From Paraplanobispora takensis (GTDB lineage Bacteria; Actinomycetota; Actinomycetes; Streptosporangiales; Streptosporangiaceae): DNA of 64,000 nt. A program made the position numbers and the translations under genes. Of the stretch, positions 30,189 to 39,082 are shown piece after piece (the stretch's first letter is position 1; the number at the start of each line of letters is the position of its first letter). Location: assembly GCF_016863195.1 (NCBI RefSeq), contig NZ_BOOK01000010.1:1-64000 (forward strand). Direction: 5' to 3'. The notes under the pieces were generated by a model. That model saw only the letters and a program-made list of their open reading frames with translations. It was not told the origin of the DNA and did not search any database.

Positions 30189-30778
30189 TTCGCCTCCTCC
30201 CGCTCGCGCGTACGGCGCATCGCCACGACGGTGGCCCCGCCCAGGATCACCAGTGCTCCGGCGATCCACAGCACGGCCATCCCGGCACCGCCGTTCTGCG
30301 CGGCCTCGGCCGCCTGCGCGCTCAGGTCGGGAGTGGTGGCGGGCTCCGCGGCGGCGGAGGGGGGCGGGGCCGCCTGCGAGGCGGCGGGGGTCGGCCGGGA
30401 GGCGGCCTGCGTGCCCGGGGCGGTCAGGGTGAAGGTCAGCTTGTCGGCCACCGGGTGCCCGTCGGAGGACAGGATGCGGTAGCCCACGACGTACTCCCCG
30501 GCCGGGCCGAGCGGTTTGAGGGTCACGCTGGCCTTGGCGCCGTCGACCGCCGTCGCGCCTTCCTCCCAGCGCCTCCCGTCCGGGCCGGTCACGCTGATCT
30601 GCGCGAAGCCCTGCCGGACCGTCTGGTCGAAGGTCAGCGTGATGCGCTGCGGTGCGGCGGCGAGCCGGGCGCCGTCGTCGGGGTCGCTGTCGATCAACAC
30701 GTTGTGGGCCCGCGCCGGGCCGGCCACGCCGAGCAGCGCGGTGCAGGCCAGCAGCAGAACCGTCAATAGCCGCCTCAT
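30185..30778 (-). CDS. copC: CopC-domain periplasmic-type copper-binding protein
   Basis: 197 aa from ATG 30778 (AAGGA upstream; ATG 30808 also possible). A signal peptide ending ARA is followed at once by HNVLIDSDPDDGARL, so the mature protein would start with His1, the copper-coordinating histidine of CopC. The second His lies in SSDGHPV. A Pro/Ala-rich linker and a C-terminal membrane helix (about 170-188) anchor it outside the membrane. It is cotranscribed with copD. Confidence 0.9.
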   Translation of the reverse strand: MRRLLTVLLLACTALLGVAGPARAHNVLIDSDPDDGARLAAAPQRITLTFDQTVRQGFAQISVTGPDGRRWEEGATAVDGAKASVTLKPLGPAGEYVVGYRILSSDGHPVADKLTFTLTAPGTQAASRPTPAASQAAPPPSAAAEPATTPDLSAQAAEAAQNGGAGMAVLWIAGALVILGGATVVAMRRTREREEAK

Positions 30779-30808
30779 CGGGCGAGGCGTTCCTTTTTGC
30801 GTCCTCAT

Positions 30809-30978
30809 AGCCCGACCATGTTCCCATCACGGCCGGTCAGCGAGGCAACCGCGGGCCCGTGCCGAGGCCATCGCCCGCCCGCGCCGGGGCGAACACGGGC
30901 TCGTGCCGAGGCGGACGCGACCGCCCGGTGTCCTGACCGGCCCCCGCTCGGCCACGGGCCGGGCGGTCGCGCCCCGGC
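30809..30978. other. Intergenic region without a visible gene
   Basis: 170 bp between copC and the small basic gene contain no recognisable gene or repeat. They probably carry the copC promoter. Confidence 0.4.
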
Positions 30979-31185
30979 TCAGGCCTGCCGGTTGGCCGAC
31001 ATGCGCTTTTCGTGACGCACGGGCGGGGACTGCGCGGCCGCGCGGCCGGCGGCGGCTCCCCGGCCGCCCGCGCCCTTCTCCTGGCGCAGCTGGGCGGAGG
31101 TCACCGGACCCGGGCCCTTGCGCACGGGCGTCCCCTGCTCGCGCTGCTGGTGCTGTGCCTTCGTCTGGCGTGATTTCGAACTCAT
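30979..31185 (-). CDS. Small basic conserved protein, unknown function
   Basis: 68 aa from ATG 31185 with GGGGGG upstream. It is rich in Gln, Arg, Lys and Gly (MSSKSRQTKAQHQQREQG), has no hydrophobic segment and looks disordered and nucleic-acid-like in charge. I do not recognise it. It is monocistronic between copC and the LacI gene. Confidence 0.6.
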   Translation of the reverse strand: MSSKSRQTKAQHQQREQGTPVRKGPGPVTSAQLRQEKGAGGRGAAAGRAAAQSPPVRHEKRMSANRQA

Positions 31186-31262
31186 CAAGCCCCCCGAGAG
31201 GTATTTAACTTAAAGGGGCTTATGTCCGTTTCTTGGCGGGGGAAACATGTGAGCGGAAGGAG

Positions 31263-32276
31263 TCAGGACCGGGGCGGCGCGGTGCTCTCCCGGACGATGA
31301 GCTCGGTGGCCAGCTCCACCCGCCTGGTCTCCGGCGGCTCGCCCCGGCCCATGCCCAGCACGGTCCGGGTGGCCAGCGCGGCCATCTCCTGGAGCGGCTG
31401 GCGGACGGTGGTGAGCGGGGGCCACGCCGAGCGCGACAGCGGGAGGTCGTCGAAGCCGACCACGGACAGGCCCTCGGGGACGCGCATCCCGCGCTGGCGG
31501 GCCGCCTCGAAGACGCCGAAGGCCTGCAGGTCGCTCCCGGCGAAGATCGCGGTGGGCGGGTCGTCGAGGGAGAGCAGGGCGTGGCCGTGGTCGTGCCCGG
31601 AGTCGACCAGGAAGGTGCCGCGGCGGATCAGTTCGGGCTCCACCTGGAGTCCCGCGGTCTCCAGCGCCGCCCGGTAGCCGTCGATCCTGGCCTGGCTGCA
31701 GAGCATGTCGGCGGGCCCGCTGATCATGCCGATGCGCCGGTGGCCGAGCTCCAGCAGGTGCCGGGTGGCGGCCAGGCCGCCGTGCCAGTTGGTCGCGCCG
31801 ACCGAGGCGACGCCGGGCGCGGGCTCGCCCTCGGGATCGACCACCACGAACGGCAGGGACCGGGCGCTGAGCTGGGCCTGCACCACGGTCGAGAGCTTGG
31901 ATGCGACGATCACCACGCCGTCGGTGCGGCGGGCGGCGAGCCGCTCGAGCCAGTCGCGCCCCGGCCCCGCGTGGGTGTGCAGCACGGAGATGACGACGCT
32001 GGCGCCCGCCTCGTGGGCCGCGTCCTCGGCACCGCGGACGATCTCCATCGCCCAGGGGCTCTCGATCTCGGCGAAGACCAGGTCGACCAGGCCGGCGGGC
32101 CCCTCGTCCTGGCTGACGCGGCGCTGGTAGCCGTGCTTGTGCAGCAGCCGCTCGATGCGGTGACGGGTGTCGGGGGCCACCTCGGGCCTGCCGTTGATGA
32201 CCTTGGAGACCGTGGGGACCGAGACCCCGGCCTCTTCCGCGATCTGGGCGATGGTTACCCGCCTCTTGGTGGACAT
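31263..32276 (-). CDS. LacI-family transcriptional regulator
   Basis: 337 aa. The N-terminal HTH (VTIAQIAEEAGVSVPTVSKVING) with hinge helix and a periplasmic-binding-like effector domain identify the family. It is divergent from the sugar transporter operon and has CGAAA-TTTCG-type dyads in both its own and the transporter promoter, so it likely represses both and is released by an imported oligosaccharide. Confidence 0.93.
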   Translation of the reverse strand: MSTKRRVTIAQIAEEAGVSVPTVSKVINGRPEVAPDTRHRIERLLHKHGYQRRVSQDEGPAGLVDLVFAEIESPWAMEIVRGAEDAAHEAGASVVISVLHTHAGPGRDWLERLAARRTDGVVIVASKLSTVVQAQLSARSLPFVVVDPEGEPAPGVASVGATNWHGGLAATRHLLELGHRRIGMISGPADMLCSQARIDGYRAALETAGLQVEPELIRRGTFLVDSGHDHGHALLSLDDPPTAIFAGSDLQAFGVFEAARQRGMRVPEGLSVVGFDDLPLSRSAWPPLTTVRQPLQEMAALATRTVLGMGRGEPPETRRVELATELIVRESTAPPRS

Positions 32277-32290
32277 GCGAGGAAGTGTAG

Positions 32291-32304
32291 CCGAAAGTTT
32301 TCGG
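32291..32304. promoter_or_regulatory. LacI-type operator in the regulator promoter
   Basis: CCGAAAGTTTTCGG has perfect 6-bp arms (CCGAAA/TTTCGG), 15 bp upstream of the LacI gene start. Similar CGAAA-N-TTTCG dyads are bound by actinobacterial xylan- and glucan-responsive LacI regulators. Confidence 0.7.
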
Positions 32305-32357
32305 AATCCGCGCCCCCCAGGTGCAGCCGCGTATCCATACTCTCGCCACGGTGTCTA

Positions 32358-32426
32358 TTGACGCGTAACGCGCTTTTTACCTAAGCTTCGGGCACGAAAT
32401 ATTCGGGGGGTAACCGAAACTTTCAA
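32358..32426 (+). promoter_or_regulatory. Promoter and second operator of the sugar ABC operon
   Basis: TTGACG (32358-32363), an 18-bp spacer and TAAGCT (32382-32387) form a credible sigma-70-type promoter. CCGAAACTTTCAA (32414-32426), a variant of the upstream dyad, lies downstream of the start of transcription, positioned to block elongation when bound. Confidence 0.6.
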
Positions 32427-32451
32427 CGCGGCGCGGAAAGGATTGACGGCG

Positions 32452-33732
32452 ATGTCACTGCGTCGGCGCGGTGTGGTGGTAGTAGCGGCCTCGGTTCTCC
32501 TCCTCGGAGGGTGCGGCAGCGGGTCGGACGGTGCGGATACGGCCCCGTCCGCCGGAGGCAAGGTCACCATCGACTGGTGGCACATTGGCACCACTGAGCC
32601 CAACAAGACGATTTACGACGGATGGGTCAAGGCCTATCAGGCCAAGAACCCCAATGTCACCATCAAGGTGACGGCGCTTGAGAACGACGCCTTCAAGTCC
32701 AAGATGGCCACGGTCACCACGGCGGCCAGCGCCCCGGACATATTCTCGACCTGGGGCGGCGGCGTGCTCAAGCAGCAGCTCGACGCCGAGATCGTCAAGG
32801 ACCTCGGAGACCCGAAGGCGATCGCGGACTTCACCCCGGCGGCGCTGGCCGCCTACCAGATCGACGGCAAGACCTACGGCGTCCCGATCGACGTCGGCAT
32901 GGTGGGCTTCTGGTACAACAAGAAGCTCTTCGAGAAGGCCGGGGTCTCCGAGCCGCCCACCACCTGGTCGGGCTTCCTGGACACGGTCAAGAAGCTCAAG
33001 GCGGCGGGCGTCACCCCCATCGCGCTGGCGGGCAAGGAGAAGTGGCCCGGCCACTACTACTGGACCTACCTCGCCATGCGCATCGGCGGGCTCGACGTGC
33101 TCAAGCAGGCGGCGACCACCCACGACTTCACCGGGCCCGACTTCGTCGCCGCCGGGCAGAGGCTCAAGGAGCTCTCCGACCTGGATCCCTTCCAGAAGGG
33201 CTTCCTCAACGCGGCCTACAGCTCACCCGACGGGCAGGCCGCCGCGGTGGGCAGCGGCAAGGCGGCGATGGAGCTGATGGGCCAGTGGGCCCCGGCCGTG
33301 CAGAAGGACGCCGGCGGCGGCATCGGTGACGACCTCGCCTTCTTCTCCTTCCCGGCGGTCGAGGGCGGCAAGGGCGCGGCCACCGAGGCGCTCGGCGGCG
33401 GCAACGGCTTCGCGGTCGGCGCGGACGCCCCGGCCGAGGCCGTGGACTTCCTGAAGTTCATCACCCAGATGGACAACCAGAAGCAGTTCGTGGAGTCCGG
33501 TGCCGGGCTGCCCGCGGTGAACGGCGCCGAGGAAGCGATCAAGGACGCCAACCTCAAGACCGTGGCCGGCACGCTGGCCGGGGCGACCGGCTTCCAGCTC
33601 TATCTGGACCAGGCCTACCCGCCGGCGGTCGGGCAGGAGATCAACGACAGCGTGGCGGGACTCATCGCGGGCTCCAAGACACCCGAGCAGGTCGCCGAGA
33701 GCATCACCGAGACGGCCAAGGCCGAAGGGTAG
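32452..33732 (+). CDS. ABC sugar-binding lipoprotein
   Basis: 426 aa from ATG 32452 (GGAAAGGA upstream). A lipoprotein signal ends in LLGGC, so the protein is lipid-anchored outside the membrane. The remainder is a family 1 solute-binding protein (TIDWWHIGTTEP, VPIDVGMVGFWYNKKLFEKAG). It is first in an operon with two permeases and a glycosidase, and likely binds an oligosaccharide. Confidence 0.93.
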   Translation: MSLRRRGVVVVAASVLLLGGCGSGSDGADTAPSAGGKVTIDWWHIGTTEPNKTIYDGWVKAYQAKNPNVTIKVTALENDAFKSKMATVTTAASAPDIFSTWGGGVLKQQLDAEIVKDLGDPKAIADFTPAALAAYQIDGKTYGVPIDVGMVGFWYNKKLFEKAGVSEPPTTWSGFLDTVKKLKAAGVTPIALAGKEKWPGHYYWTYLAMRIGGLDVLKQAATTHDFTGPDFVAAGQRLKELSDLDPFQKGFLNAAYSSPDGQAAAVGSGKAAMELMGQWAPAVQKDAGGGIGDDLAFFSFPAVEGGKGAATEALGGGNGFAVGADAPAEAVDFLKFITQMDNQKQFVESGAGLPAVNGAEEAIKDANLKTVAGTLAGATGFQLYLDQAYPPAVGQEINDSVAGLIAGSKTPEQVAESITETAKAEG

Positions 33733-33755
33733 CGGCGGCGACATCCGCACAAGCG

Positions 33756-33782
33756 ACGGGCGGGCCGGACCGGCCCGCCCGT
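33756..33782 (+). terminator. Intra-operon stem-loop
   Basis: ACGGGCGGGCC and GGCCCGCCCGT are perfect 11-bp arms around a 5-nt loop, between the binding-protein and permease genes. Such hairpins usually attenuate transcription or stabilise the upstream mRNA so that the binding protein is made in excess. There is no U-tract. Confidence 0.65.
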
Positions 33783-33807
33783 TCCACCCCCATCTGGAGC
33801 AATGCAC

Positions 33808-34812
33808 ATGACACCTCCCGCGCTGACGGAAAGGCCGGAGAAGCGGCCGCGGGCCGCGGCCCCGCCCGCGCGCGGCCTGCCCTCCGCCGCGATACGGCGC
33901 CGCCGGCGTCTCAAGGGCCTGGCGACCGTCGCCCTGTTCATCCTCCCCGCACTCGTGCTGTACGGCCTGCTGGTGCTGGCCCCCATCGCGATCGCCGCCT
34001 ACACCAGCATGTTCCGGTGGAACGGCCTGGGCGGGTGGCCCGATGACTTCATCGGCTTCGACAACTTCACCCGGCTGTTCTCCAGCGACGTCTTCCACGG
34101 CGACCTGCGCAACGGCCTGATCATCGTCGTCCTGTCGCTGGTGGTCCAGCTGCCGCTCGCGCTGGGCCTGGCGCTCCTGCTCAACCAGCGGATGCGCGGC
34201 CGGGCGGTCTACCGGCTGCTGTTCTTCGCGCCCTACGTCCTGTCCGAAGTGATCACCGGTGTGCTGTTCTCGCTGATCCTGTCGCCGGAGGCCGGGCTGG
34301 CCAACCAGATCCTGCGCGCGGTGGGCCTGGAGGAGCTGGAGCGCGCCTGGCTGGCCGACCCCGTGACGGTCATGCCGGCCCTGTTCGCCGTCATGACCTG
34401 GAAGTACTTCGGCTTCTACATGATCCTGTTCCTGGCCGGGCGGCAGGGCATCCCCAGGGAGCTCGGCGAGGCCGCCTCCATCGACGGGGCCGGCACCTGG
34501 CAGCAGTTCCGGCACGTCACGCTGCCGCTGCTCGGTCCCACCATCCGCATCGCCGCATTCCTGTCCGTCATCGGCACGATCCAGCTCTTCGACCTGGTCT
34601 GGGTGCTCACCGGCGGAGGGCCCGACCACGCCTCCGAGACGATGGCCGTGACCATGTTCCAGTTCGGCTTCAAGCGCACCCAGATCGGCTACGCCAGCGC
34701 GATCAGCGTGGTGATGTTCGTCCTCAGCATGATCTTCGCGCTCGCCTACCTGCGCTTCGTCATGCGGCGTGACACCCAGGGCGCCGTCACGACGATGGGA
34801 GACCACCGATGA
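33808..34812 (+). CDS. ABC sugar transporter permease (MalF/UgpA type)
   Basis: 334 aa from ATG 33808, spaced eight bases from GGAG; ATG 33802 is too close. Six membrane helices and the cytoplasmic EAA loop (LGEAASIDGAGTWQQFRHVTLPLL) are typical. It overlaps the next permease by ATGA. Confidence 0.92.
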   Translation: MTPPALTERPEKRPRAAAPPARGLPSAAIRRRRRLKGLATVALFILPALVLYGLLVLAPIAIAAYTSMFRWNGLGGWPDDFIGFDNFTRLFSSDVFHGDLRNGLIIVVLSLVVQLPLALGLALLLNQRMRGRAVYRLLFFAPYVLSEVITGVLFSLILSPEAGLANQILRAVGLEELERAWLADPVTVMPALFAVMTWKYFGFYMILFLAGRQGIPRELGEAASIDGAGTWQQFRHVTLPLLGPTIRIAAFLSVIGTIQLFDLVWVLTGGGPDHASETMAVTMFQFGFKRTQIGYASAISVVMFVLSMIFALAYLRFVMRRDTQGAVTTMGDHR

Positions 34813-35708
34813 GCAGCACTGCGCAGAGCCGCCGCACGGACCGTCTCCCGGACGACCGCCCGAACCGCCGCCGTCGTCCCGCCGGGCCGTCGCGCGCCCG
34901 GGGGGTCTCCCTGCACCTGCTGGCCGGGACCCTGGCCCTGTTCGTCCTCGTCCCCCTCCTGTTCGGCCTGATCGGCGGGTTCAAGGACAACGCCCAGCTC
35001 TCCTCCAACCCCTTCGGGCTGCCCGCGCCGTGGCATCCGGAGAACTACACCGAGGTGCTCGCCTCCGCCTCCTTCTGGCGGCAGGTCGGCAACAGCGTCC
35101 TGATCGCGCTGAGTACCACCGTGCTCGTCGTGGTCCTGTCGGCGATGGCCGCGTTCGCGTTCGCGCGCTTCGCGTTCCGGGGCCGGGAGGTGCTGTTCAC
35201 GATCTTCACGGCCGGGCTGATGTTCCCCTTCGCGGTGGCGATCCTGCCGCTGTTCGTCCTGATGCGTACCTTCGGGCTACTGGACAACCCGCTCGGGGTG
35301 ATCCTGGTCCAGGCCGCGTTCGGCCTGCCGATGACGATCATCATCCTGCGTGGCTTCTTCGCCGGGATCCCGCGCGAGGTGGAGGAGGCCGCCGTCATCG
35401 ACGGCTGCACGCCGTTCGGCGTCTTCTGGCGGGTCCTGCTGCCGATGGCCCGGCCCGCCCTCGCCACCGTCTCGGTGCTGGCGATCGTGGCCAGCTGGAA
35501 CAACTTCTTCCTGCCGCTGGCGGTGTTCAACAATCCGGACTGGTGGACCATCCCGCTGGGCGTCCAGCAGTTCCAGGGACAGTACTCCACCGATGTCGCC
35601 CGAACCCTCGCCTACGTCGTCCTGGCCATGGTGCCCGCGCTGGCCTTCTACGCGGTCGCCGAACGCCACCTGATCAGCGGGCTGACCGCTGGAGCTACGA
35701 AGGGATGA
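34809..35708 (+). CDS. ABC sugar transporter permease (MalG type)
   Basis: 299 aa with about six membrane helices and the EAA loop EEAAVIDGCTPFGVFWRVLLPMARPAL. It pairs with the preceding permease. No ATPase gene follows; actinobacterial sugar importers commonly share a distant MsiK-type ATPase. Confidence 0.92.
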   Translation: MSSTAQSRRTDRLPDDRPNRRRRPAGPSRARGVSLHLLAGTLALFVLVPLLFGLIGGFKDNAQLSSNPFGLPAPWHPENYTEVLASASFWRQVGNSVLIALSTTVLVVVLSAMAAFAFARFAFRGREVLFTIFTAGLMFPFAVAILPLFVLMRTFGLLDNPLGVILVQAAFGLPMTIIILRGFFAGIPREVEEAAVIDGCTPFGVFWRVLLPMARPALATVSVLAIVASWNNFFLPLAVFNNPDWWTIPLGVQQFQGQYSTDVARTLAYVVLAMVPALAFYAVAERHLISGLTAGATKG

Positions 35709-35712
35709 ACGC

Positions 35713-37101
35713 GTGACCCTGCATGTGTCCGGAAACCACCTCGTCGCCGCCGACGGCACCCCGGTACGGCTGCGCGGAGTGGGCCTCGGGGGCTGGATGA
35801 ACATGGAGAACTTCATCACCGGTTACCCCGCGAACGAGTCGGCGATGCGCGAGGCCGTGGCGGAGGCGATCGGGGAGGAGCACGCGGAGCTGTTCTTCGA
35901 CCGGCTGCTGACGTCGTTCTTCGGCGAGGCCGACGCGGCTCTCCTGAGCCGGATCGGCATGAACTGCGTGCGGATCCCGGTCAACTACCACCACTTCGAG
36001 TCCGACGAGCGGCCCTTCGAGCTCATCGAGCACGGTTTCCGCCACCTGGACCGGGTGATCGACCTGCTCGGCCGGCACGGCATCTACAGCGTGATCGACC
36101 TGCACGCGCTGCCGGGGTCGCAGAACCAGCACTGGCACTCGGACAACCCCACGCACGTGGCCTCCTTCTGGCGGCACCGCCACTTCCAGGACCGGGTGAT
36201 CCACCTGTGGGAGGCGATGGCCGACCGCTACAAGGACAACCCCTGGGTGGCCGGGTACAACCCGGTCAACGAGCCCGGCGACCCCACCGGGCGCGTGGTC
36301 GGCCCGTTCTACGACCGGCTGGTCAAGGCGGTGCGCGCCGCCGACCCGCACCACGTGCTCTTCCTCGACGGCAACACCTACTCCACCGACTTCTCGGTGT
36401 TCCGCGAGGTCTACGAGAACACCGTCTTCGTCTGCCACGACTACGCGCTGGCCGGCTTCGCGCACGGCGGGCCGTACCCCGGCCACACCCGGGGCGAGTG
36501 GGTGGACCGCGAGCAGCTGGAGCGGACCTTCGAGCGCCGCACCGTCTTCCAGCGCCAGACCGGCACGCCGCTGTGGGTGGGGGAGTTCGGCCCGGTCTAC
36601 ACCGGCGACCCGGCGGTCGACGAGCAGCGCTACCAGATCCTCCGCGACCAGCTGGAGATCTACGACGCGCACGGGGCGGGCTGGTCGTTGTGGACCTACA
36701 AGGACGTCGGGCTCCAGGGCCTGGTGACCGCGGACCCGGCCGGGCCGTACATGGAGCGCTTCGGATCGTTCATCGCCAAGAAGGGGCGCCTGGGCGCCGA
36801 CCGGTGGGGCTCCACCATGGAGGAGTCGGCCGAGGTCCTGGCGCCGCTGCACGAGCTGATGGAGACCGAGTTCCCCGGGTGGGACCCCTACCCGTGGGGC
36901 GCCCGCTACCAGACCGACGACCTGATCCGGCACATCCTCCTCGCGCAGGCGCTGCTGCCCGAGTACGCGGCCCTGCTGAAGGGACTGCCGCAGGAGGAAC
37001 TGCTCGCGCTGGCCGACTCCTTCGCGCTGTCGGCCTGCGCGCGCCGCGAACCCCTGATCGAGCTGCTCGCCGGGAACCTGGGAGCCTCCGGAGAGCGCTG
37101 A
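35713..37101 (+). CDS. Glycoside hydrolase family 5-like, intracellular
   Basis: 462 aa from GTG 35713 (AAGGGA upstream). The (beta/alpha)8 motifs include VRIPVNYHHFE, DLHALPGSQN, acid/base Glu in YNPVNEPGD and nucleophile Glu in WVGEFGP. There is no signal peptide, so it acts on sugars already imported. With the transporter it should cleave oligosaccharides, possibly beta-1,3- or beta-1,4-glucan fragments; the resemblance to exo-beta-glucanases is my judgement. A C-terminal ~80 residues is less typical. Confidence 0.88.
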   Translation: MTLHVSGNHLVAADGTPVRLRGVGLGGWMNMENFITGYPANESAMREAVAEAIGEEHAELFFDRLLTSFFGEADAALLSRIGMNCVRIPVNYHHFESDERPFELIEHGFRHLDRVIDLLGRHGIYSVIDLHALPGSQNQHWHSDNPTHVASFWRHRHFQDRVIHLWEAMADRYKDNPWVAGYNPVNEPGDPTGRVVGPFYDRLVKAVRAADPHHVLFLDGNTYSTDFSVFREVYENTVFVCHDYALAGFAHGGPYPGHTRGEWVDREQLERTFERRTVFQRQTGTPLWVGEFGPVYTGDPAVDEQRYQILRDQLEIYDAHGAGWSLWTYKDVGLQGLVTADPAGPYMERFGSFIAKKGRLGADRWGSTMEESAEVLAPLHELMETEFPGWDPYPWGARYQTDDLIRHILLAQALLPEYAALLKGLPQEELLALADSFALSACARREPLIELLAGNLGASGER

Positions 37102-37112
37102 GAGGGGGAGGG

Positions 37113-37157
37113 ACGGCCGTCCGGGGGGCAACCCGACATGGACTCCCGGACGGCCGT
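37113..37157 (+). terminator. Terminator of the sugar-uptake operon
   Basis: ACGGCCGTCCGGG (37113-37125) and CCCGGACGGCCGT (37145-37157) form a perfect 13-bp stem just after the glycosidase stop and before the convergent SDR gene. The remaining bases to 37256 are GC-rich and gene-free. Confidence 0.75.
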
Positions 37158-37256
37158 GCACCGCCCCCGGCGCGGGGGCGTCCGGTCGCGCGGCCCGTCC
37201 GGCCGCGCGGGTTCGTCGGGCCGCGCGGGGTGATCGGCCGCGCGGCGCGTCGACGG

Positions 37257-38093
37257 TCAGCCGCGCAGGCGCCGTACGGCGAGCGCGGCCACCCGGACCG
37301 CTCCCGCGGGCGAGAGCCGTGCCCCGCGCCAGGCCATCCGCCCCGAGGCCGGGGCCACGATGAGCGCCTTGTCGCGCGCGACGCCCCGGATGATGTCCTC
37401 GGCCAGGGAGTCGACGGAGTAGAGCCGTCCCATGGTCCTGGTCGCCGACTCGCGGGCGCCGGCCCCGGTCTCGGTCTGCGGCAGGCCGGGGTTGGCGTGG
37501 TCGAGCAGCGGGGTGTCGGTGAAGCCCGGGCACACCACGCTCACCCGCACGCCGTGCGCCCGCGCCTCGGCCCGCAGCGCGAGCGAGAGGCCGACCACCG
37601 CGTGCTTGGTCGCGGTGTAGGGCAGCATCAGCGGGGCGGGCGTCAGCCCGGCCAGCGAGGCGGTGTTCACGATGTGGCCGCGGCCCTGCTCGATCATGAC
37701 CGGGTAGGCGGCGTGCACGCCGTGCACCACACCGCGCAGGTTCACGTCGATCGTGCGGTTCCAGTGGTCGAGGGTGAGCTCGTCGGTGGTGCCGCCGACC
37801 GCGATCCCGGCGTTGTTGAACAGGAAGTCCAGCCGTCCGTGCTCGCGCCTGACCCCGGTGACGAGGTCGCGTACGGCCTGCGCGTCGGTGACGTCGAGCG
37901 CGGCGCTCCGGCAGCCGAACTCCTTGGCCGTGCGCTCGGCCCCCGCCGCGTCGAGGTCGGCGGCCACGACGTGCACGCCGCGCCGGGCGAGCTCGCGGCA
38001 CAGGGCCCGGCCGATGCCGGAGGCGCCCCCCGTCACGATCGCCGTCCTGGGCCGGGCCGTACCGCCGGATGATCTGTCGGATGTCGTGCTCAC
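37257..38093 (-). CDS. Short-chain dehydrogenase/reductase
   Basis: 278 aa from GTG 38093. TGGASGIGRALC binds NAD(P), NNAG follows, and the catalytic Ser and Tyr-X3-Lys (YTATK) are present. It overlaps the diiron gene by 4 bp (GTGA), so the two are coupled and may act on the same substrate. Confidence 0.93.
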   Translation of the reverse strand: MSTTSDRSSGGTARPRTAIVTGGASGIGRALCRELARRGVHVVAADLDAAGAERTAKEFGCRSAALDVTDAQAVRDLVTGVRREHGRLDFLFNNAGIAVGGTTDELTLDHWNRTIDVNLRGVVHGVHAAYPVMIEQGRGHIVNTASLAGLTPAPLMLPYTATKHAVVGLSLALRAEARAHGVRVSVVCPGFTDTPLLDHANPGLPQTETGAGARESATRTMGRLYSVDSLAEDIIRGVARDKALIVAPASGRMAWRGARLSPAGAVRVAALAVRRLRG

Positions 38094-39082
38094 CGTGCCG
38101 CTTTCTTCGCCGGAGGGTCGTCGTAGATACCCATGATCTTCCAGATCCTGCGCTGGAACGCGTTCATCATGCCCAGTTCGGCGCAGAGCTCACGGGTCTT
38201 GCCCACCGAGTCGCGGATCTGCGCGGCGGCCTCGGGGTTGTCGGTGTAGACGTCCCTGACCACCTGCTCCGGGATGCGGAACGCCCTGATCATGGGTCCG
38301 GGGGGCGAGAGCATGATCCGGGCCATGATGCCCAGGATGACCGGGGAGATGAGCCCCAGTGTGAAGCGGCGGTAGCGCGGCATGCGCGGGACCCGGCGGC
38401 GCAGATAGTGCCGGGCGAAGGAGATGTGCCTGGCCTCCTCCGCGATGTGGATGCGCATGATGGTCTCCTCGAGCGGGTGCTTGATCTGACCTTCCCTGAG
38501 GGTCTTGCGCTGCACGTGGTCGATCGGGTCCTCGCCGCCGAGCACGAAGATGAAGAACAGCTCGGTGGAGATCAGCGGGATCCACGGGGCGACCTGGGCG
38601 AGTACGCTGAGCGGCCCGGGCATGCCCCTGATCGGGAGCTTCGTACGGTTGACGAACTCCTGGAACATCATCCCGTGATGTCCCTCTTCGATGGTCTCGT
38701 GGTAGACGTAGCGGAACTCGGGTGAGCCGTTCGGCAGGCGGTAGGCGTAGTTGAGCAGGCCGCGCTTGAGCAGGTTCTCGAACTGCAGGCCGATCTTCAT
38801 GGCGGTCGCCACCCGCCACAGCCCGATCTTCGCGCGCACCTCGGGCGGCTGGGCCCGGTACCAGGGGTGGCCGCCCAGCTTGTCGACCGCGGGCAGTTCC
38901 CAGCGCGGGTCGTCCTGGCGGACCAGGAAGTCCGGGTCGTCCCAGGGGATGTCGACGTAGGGCTCCCAGTGCTTGTCGACCGAGGCCTTCGACAGGCGCT
39001 CGATGACCGCCTCGTAGGCGCGCCTCTCCACGACCGTCTGGTCGTTCTCCCTGTCCGCGGTGGTGTTCGGAGCCGGTGTCAT
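38090..39082 (-). CDS. AurF-like diiron oxygenase / ferritin-like membrane-associated protein
   Basis: 330 aa from ATG 39082 (GGGAG upstream; GTG 39085 possible). The ferritin-like ligands are visible as Glu in LQFENLL, HETIEEGHH and HIAEEARHISFARHY, typical of the AurF (p-aminobenzoate N-oxygenase-like) diiron family. Hydrophobic stretches (WIPLISTELFFIFVLGG and LGLISPVILGIMARIML) suggest membrane contact. The reaction, an N- or C-oxygenation, cannot be read from the sequence. Cotranscribed with the SDR. Confidence 0.83.
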   Translation of the reverse strand: MTPAPNTTADRENDQTVVERRAYEAVIERLSKASVDKHWEPYVDIPWDDPDFLVRQDDPRWELPAVDKLGGHPWYRAQPPEVRAKIGLWRVATAMKIGLQFENLLKRGLLNYAYRLPNGSPEFRYVYHETIEEGHHGMMFQEFVNRTKLPIRGMPGPLSVLAQVAPWIPLISTELFFIFVLGGEDPIDHVQRKTLREGQIKHPLEETIMRIHIAEEARHISFARHYLRRRVPRMPRYRRFTLGLISPVILGIMARIMLSPPGPMIRAFRIPEQVVRDVYTDNPEAAAQIRDSVGKTRELCAELGMMNAFQRRIWKIMGIYDDPPAKKAAR

